From: Proteromonas lacertae
Taxonomy: Eukaryota; Sar; Bigyra; Opalinata; Proteromonadidae
Assembly: GCA_002245135.1 (NCBI GenBank)
Contig: NGBS01000323.1
Coordinates: forward strand, 1-64,000
Reading direction: 5' to 3'
Length of the DNA: 64,000 nucleotides
Part shown: in pieces, positions 62,672-64,000 of the stretch
Position numbering within the stretch: the stretch's first letter is position 1
How the letters are laid out: every line of letters starts with the position of its first letter
The notes under the pieces: generated by a model
Told to the model about the DNA's origin: nothing
Seen by the model: the letters and a program-made list of their open reading frames with translations, nothing else
The model's database searches: none
Made by a program: the position numbers and the translations under genes

Positions 62672-64000
62672 TAATGGTATTTCCAGTAGAAGTTGAATAT
62701 AATAATAATATCAACTTACAACAAACTCCAATTGATTTAGATCAAATTAAAAGAAAAGATTTAAACTATTATATTGATAATAAGAACAATCAATATAATG
62801 TACCAACAGATAGTAAGTTATGGACTAATACTTCAACGCCGTTAACATCAGTATTAATCAACAAGAATAATAATAATAAAGAAAAAGATAAAGAAATATT
62901 TATAATAAAATATATGCAATTAAAAATAATCAATATAAAAGAAACAGATAAACCATTAAAAGGATTGATACTAGAGACACTACATCTAGTTACAAATCAA
63001 AATATAGTCGTTTTATTAACGGATATATGGATGAATTATAAACCCTCTAAAAACACAATAATCAATATAATACAAGACTATGCAAATCCACCTATATATT
63101 ACAGTAATATTGATATAGTCGTTTCAAATACACAACATTGGTTAATTATTAATCCAATGAGATTTATCAGTTGTACAACAATCTCCACTTCATTTAGTTG
63201 TATTAGAAAAACAGTTTTAGATGACTATTTCTCTACAAATATTCAAACTAAAGCTATGATTTATGGATCAATAAAACATGATTTATTTGAATATGCTATA
63301 ACTAATCATATTACAGATGATAATGAGTTAATGATATTTATAACAAACATTATACCTCGTTATTATGACAATATGATTCAAGCAAATATGACAATTGAAG
63401 ATATAAACTCATTGAAATATATAACAAATTGTGTAAAGAATTATATTCAAACATATACTACAACCAATGGAGGACCTTTACCATTTAATAATAAAATATA
63501 TAATTTAAAAATTGAAGATATAATCTCAACAGAAGATCAAATATTTTCACCAATTTGGGGAATTAAAGGAATTATTGATATAGTAACAAGAAGCTAAGAT
63601 TAAACAATAATAGTAATAATAGTAATATAATATTTCCATTAGAATTAAAAACAGGTAAAAAGAATCAATATACATCTGTTTCACATAATGCTCAATTATT
63701 GTTATATTCATTATTATTATCTGAAGTATATGGAACATTTCCATTTATTAACTCTTTACCATGTGGTTCTTTAGTGTATTTATCATCTCAAGTTGAATAT
63801 AATGAAATGAAGAAATTGAATAATGTTAAGAAAGAAAGTGAAGGATATGTTACTGAAGGAATTAATACAATGAAGTTTGAATTGAAGAATATTGTTAACC
63901 AGAGGAATATATTGTCAGAGTATTCAATAGATAAATGTAAATCAAATGATATAGATATAGAAGATTTATATAAAGTATATTATTATATTTTCACACTATT
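61043..64000 (+). CDS. DNA2: DNA2 nuclease/helicase, N-terminal part (cut by window end)
   Basis: Exon 1 (61043-61218) joins 61248 onward over a 29-nt intron. The first ~550 residues are disordered, with poly-Asn and poly-Gln runs (61605-61620, 62385-62405, 62611-62670). The Dna2 nuclease domain then starts: STSFSCIRKTVLDDYF (first Fe-S cysteine region), AMIYGSIKHDLFEYAI (His motif), IFSPIWGIKGIIDIV (metal-binding Asp) and FPLELKTGK (Glu-x-Lys), followed by SHNAQLLLYSLLLSE. Dna2 trims long flaps during Okazaki-fragment maturation and resects breaks. The helicase half lies beyond the window. The frame breaks near 63594, between the Asp and Glu-x-Lys motifs, which looks like one missing base in an (AAT)-rich stretch because both sides are conserved. 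Confidence 0.88.

Noticed and set aside
24202-63600. Programmed ribosomal frameshifting as a common explanation for the frame breaks
   Set aside because: The sites share no slippery sequence or stop context and shift in both directions, and repeats of the same gene break at different bases.

Overview
This window comes from a very AT-rich, gene-dense eukaryotic nuclear genome. Twenty protein genes can be resolved. Fifty-five introns could be placed by eye. They are tiny (25-67 nt, mostly 26-36), almost all start GTAT and end TAG, and joining them restores conserved proteins. All three standard stop codons end genes (TGA for the PLP decarboxylase, TAA for PUS10, TAG for CRIPT), so the code looks standard. 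A CFAP61-like radial-spoke protein and a cGMP-dependent kinase point to a ciliated or flagellated unicellular organism. Ig-like (He_PIG-type) repeats plus ~30-nt introns recall Blastocystis and its flagellated stramenopile relatives, but that placement is inference. I saw no transposon, CRISPR array, rRNA or convincing tRNA.

Layout. 1-8941 (+): giant coiled-coil gene made of ~1.86-kb tandem repeats, with a frame-broken 5' part. 9456-9968 (+): small unknown protein. 10128-14598: PLP decarboxylase (-), PUS10 (-), a 71-aa DAD1-like DASH subunit (+) and a GST-fold protein (-). 14685-15062 (+): CRIPT. 15260-24113 (-): five-RGS-domain protein, K+ channel with a fused ectodomain, GT61 glycosyltransferase, YIPF5. 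24202-25457 (+): SEC14-GOLD protein. 25626-31695 (+): lysine-rich low-complexity protein. 31886-35359 (+): PKG with four cyclic-nucleotide domains. 36010-50555 (+): ~4,800-residue secreted Ig-repeat/EGF protein. 50671-60781 (-): SLC34 Na/Pi cotransporter, LRR protein, CFAP61 with an embedded adenylate-kinase domain, EF-hand-like protein. 61043->64000 (+): DNA2, cut by the window end.

Several genes touch ciliary or cyclic-nucleotide/G-protein signalling (PKG, RGS, CFAP61, EF-hand), and others serve secretion or the cell surface (YIPF5, SEC14-GOLD, GT61, the Ig giant). Nothing shows that they form an operon-like unit. Five plus-strand genes carry single-base frameshifts (coiled coil, SEC14, lysine-rich, Ig giant, DNA2), whereas about 21 kb of minus-strand coding sequence reads cleanly. 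The broken sites are mostly in repeats and short homopolymers, which favours residual assembly indels over decay, but this cannot be settled from one sequence.
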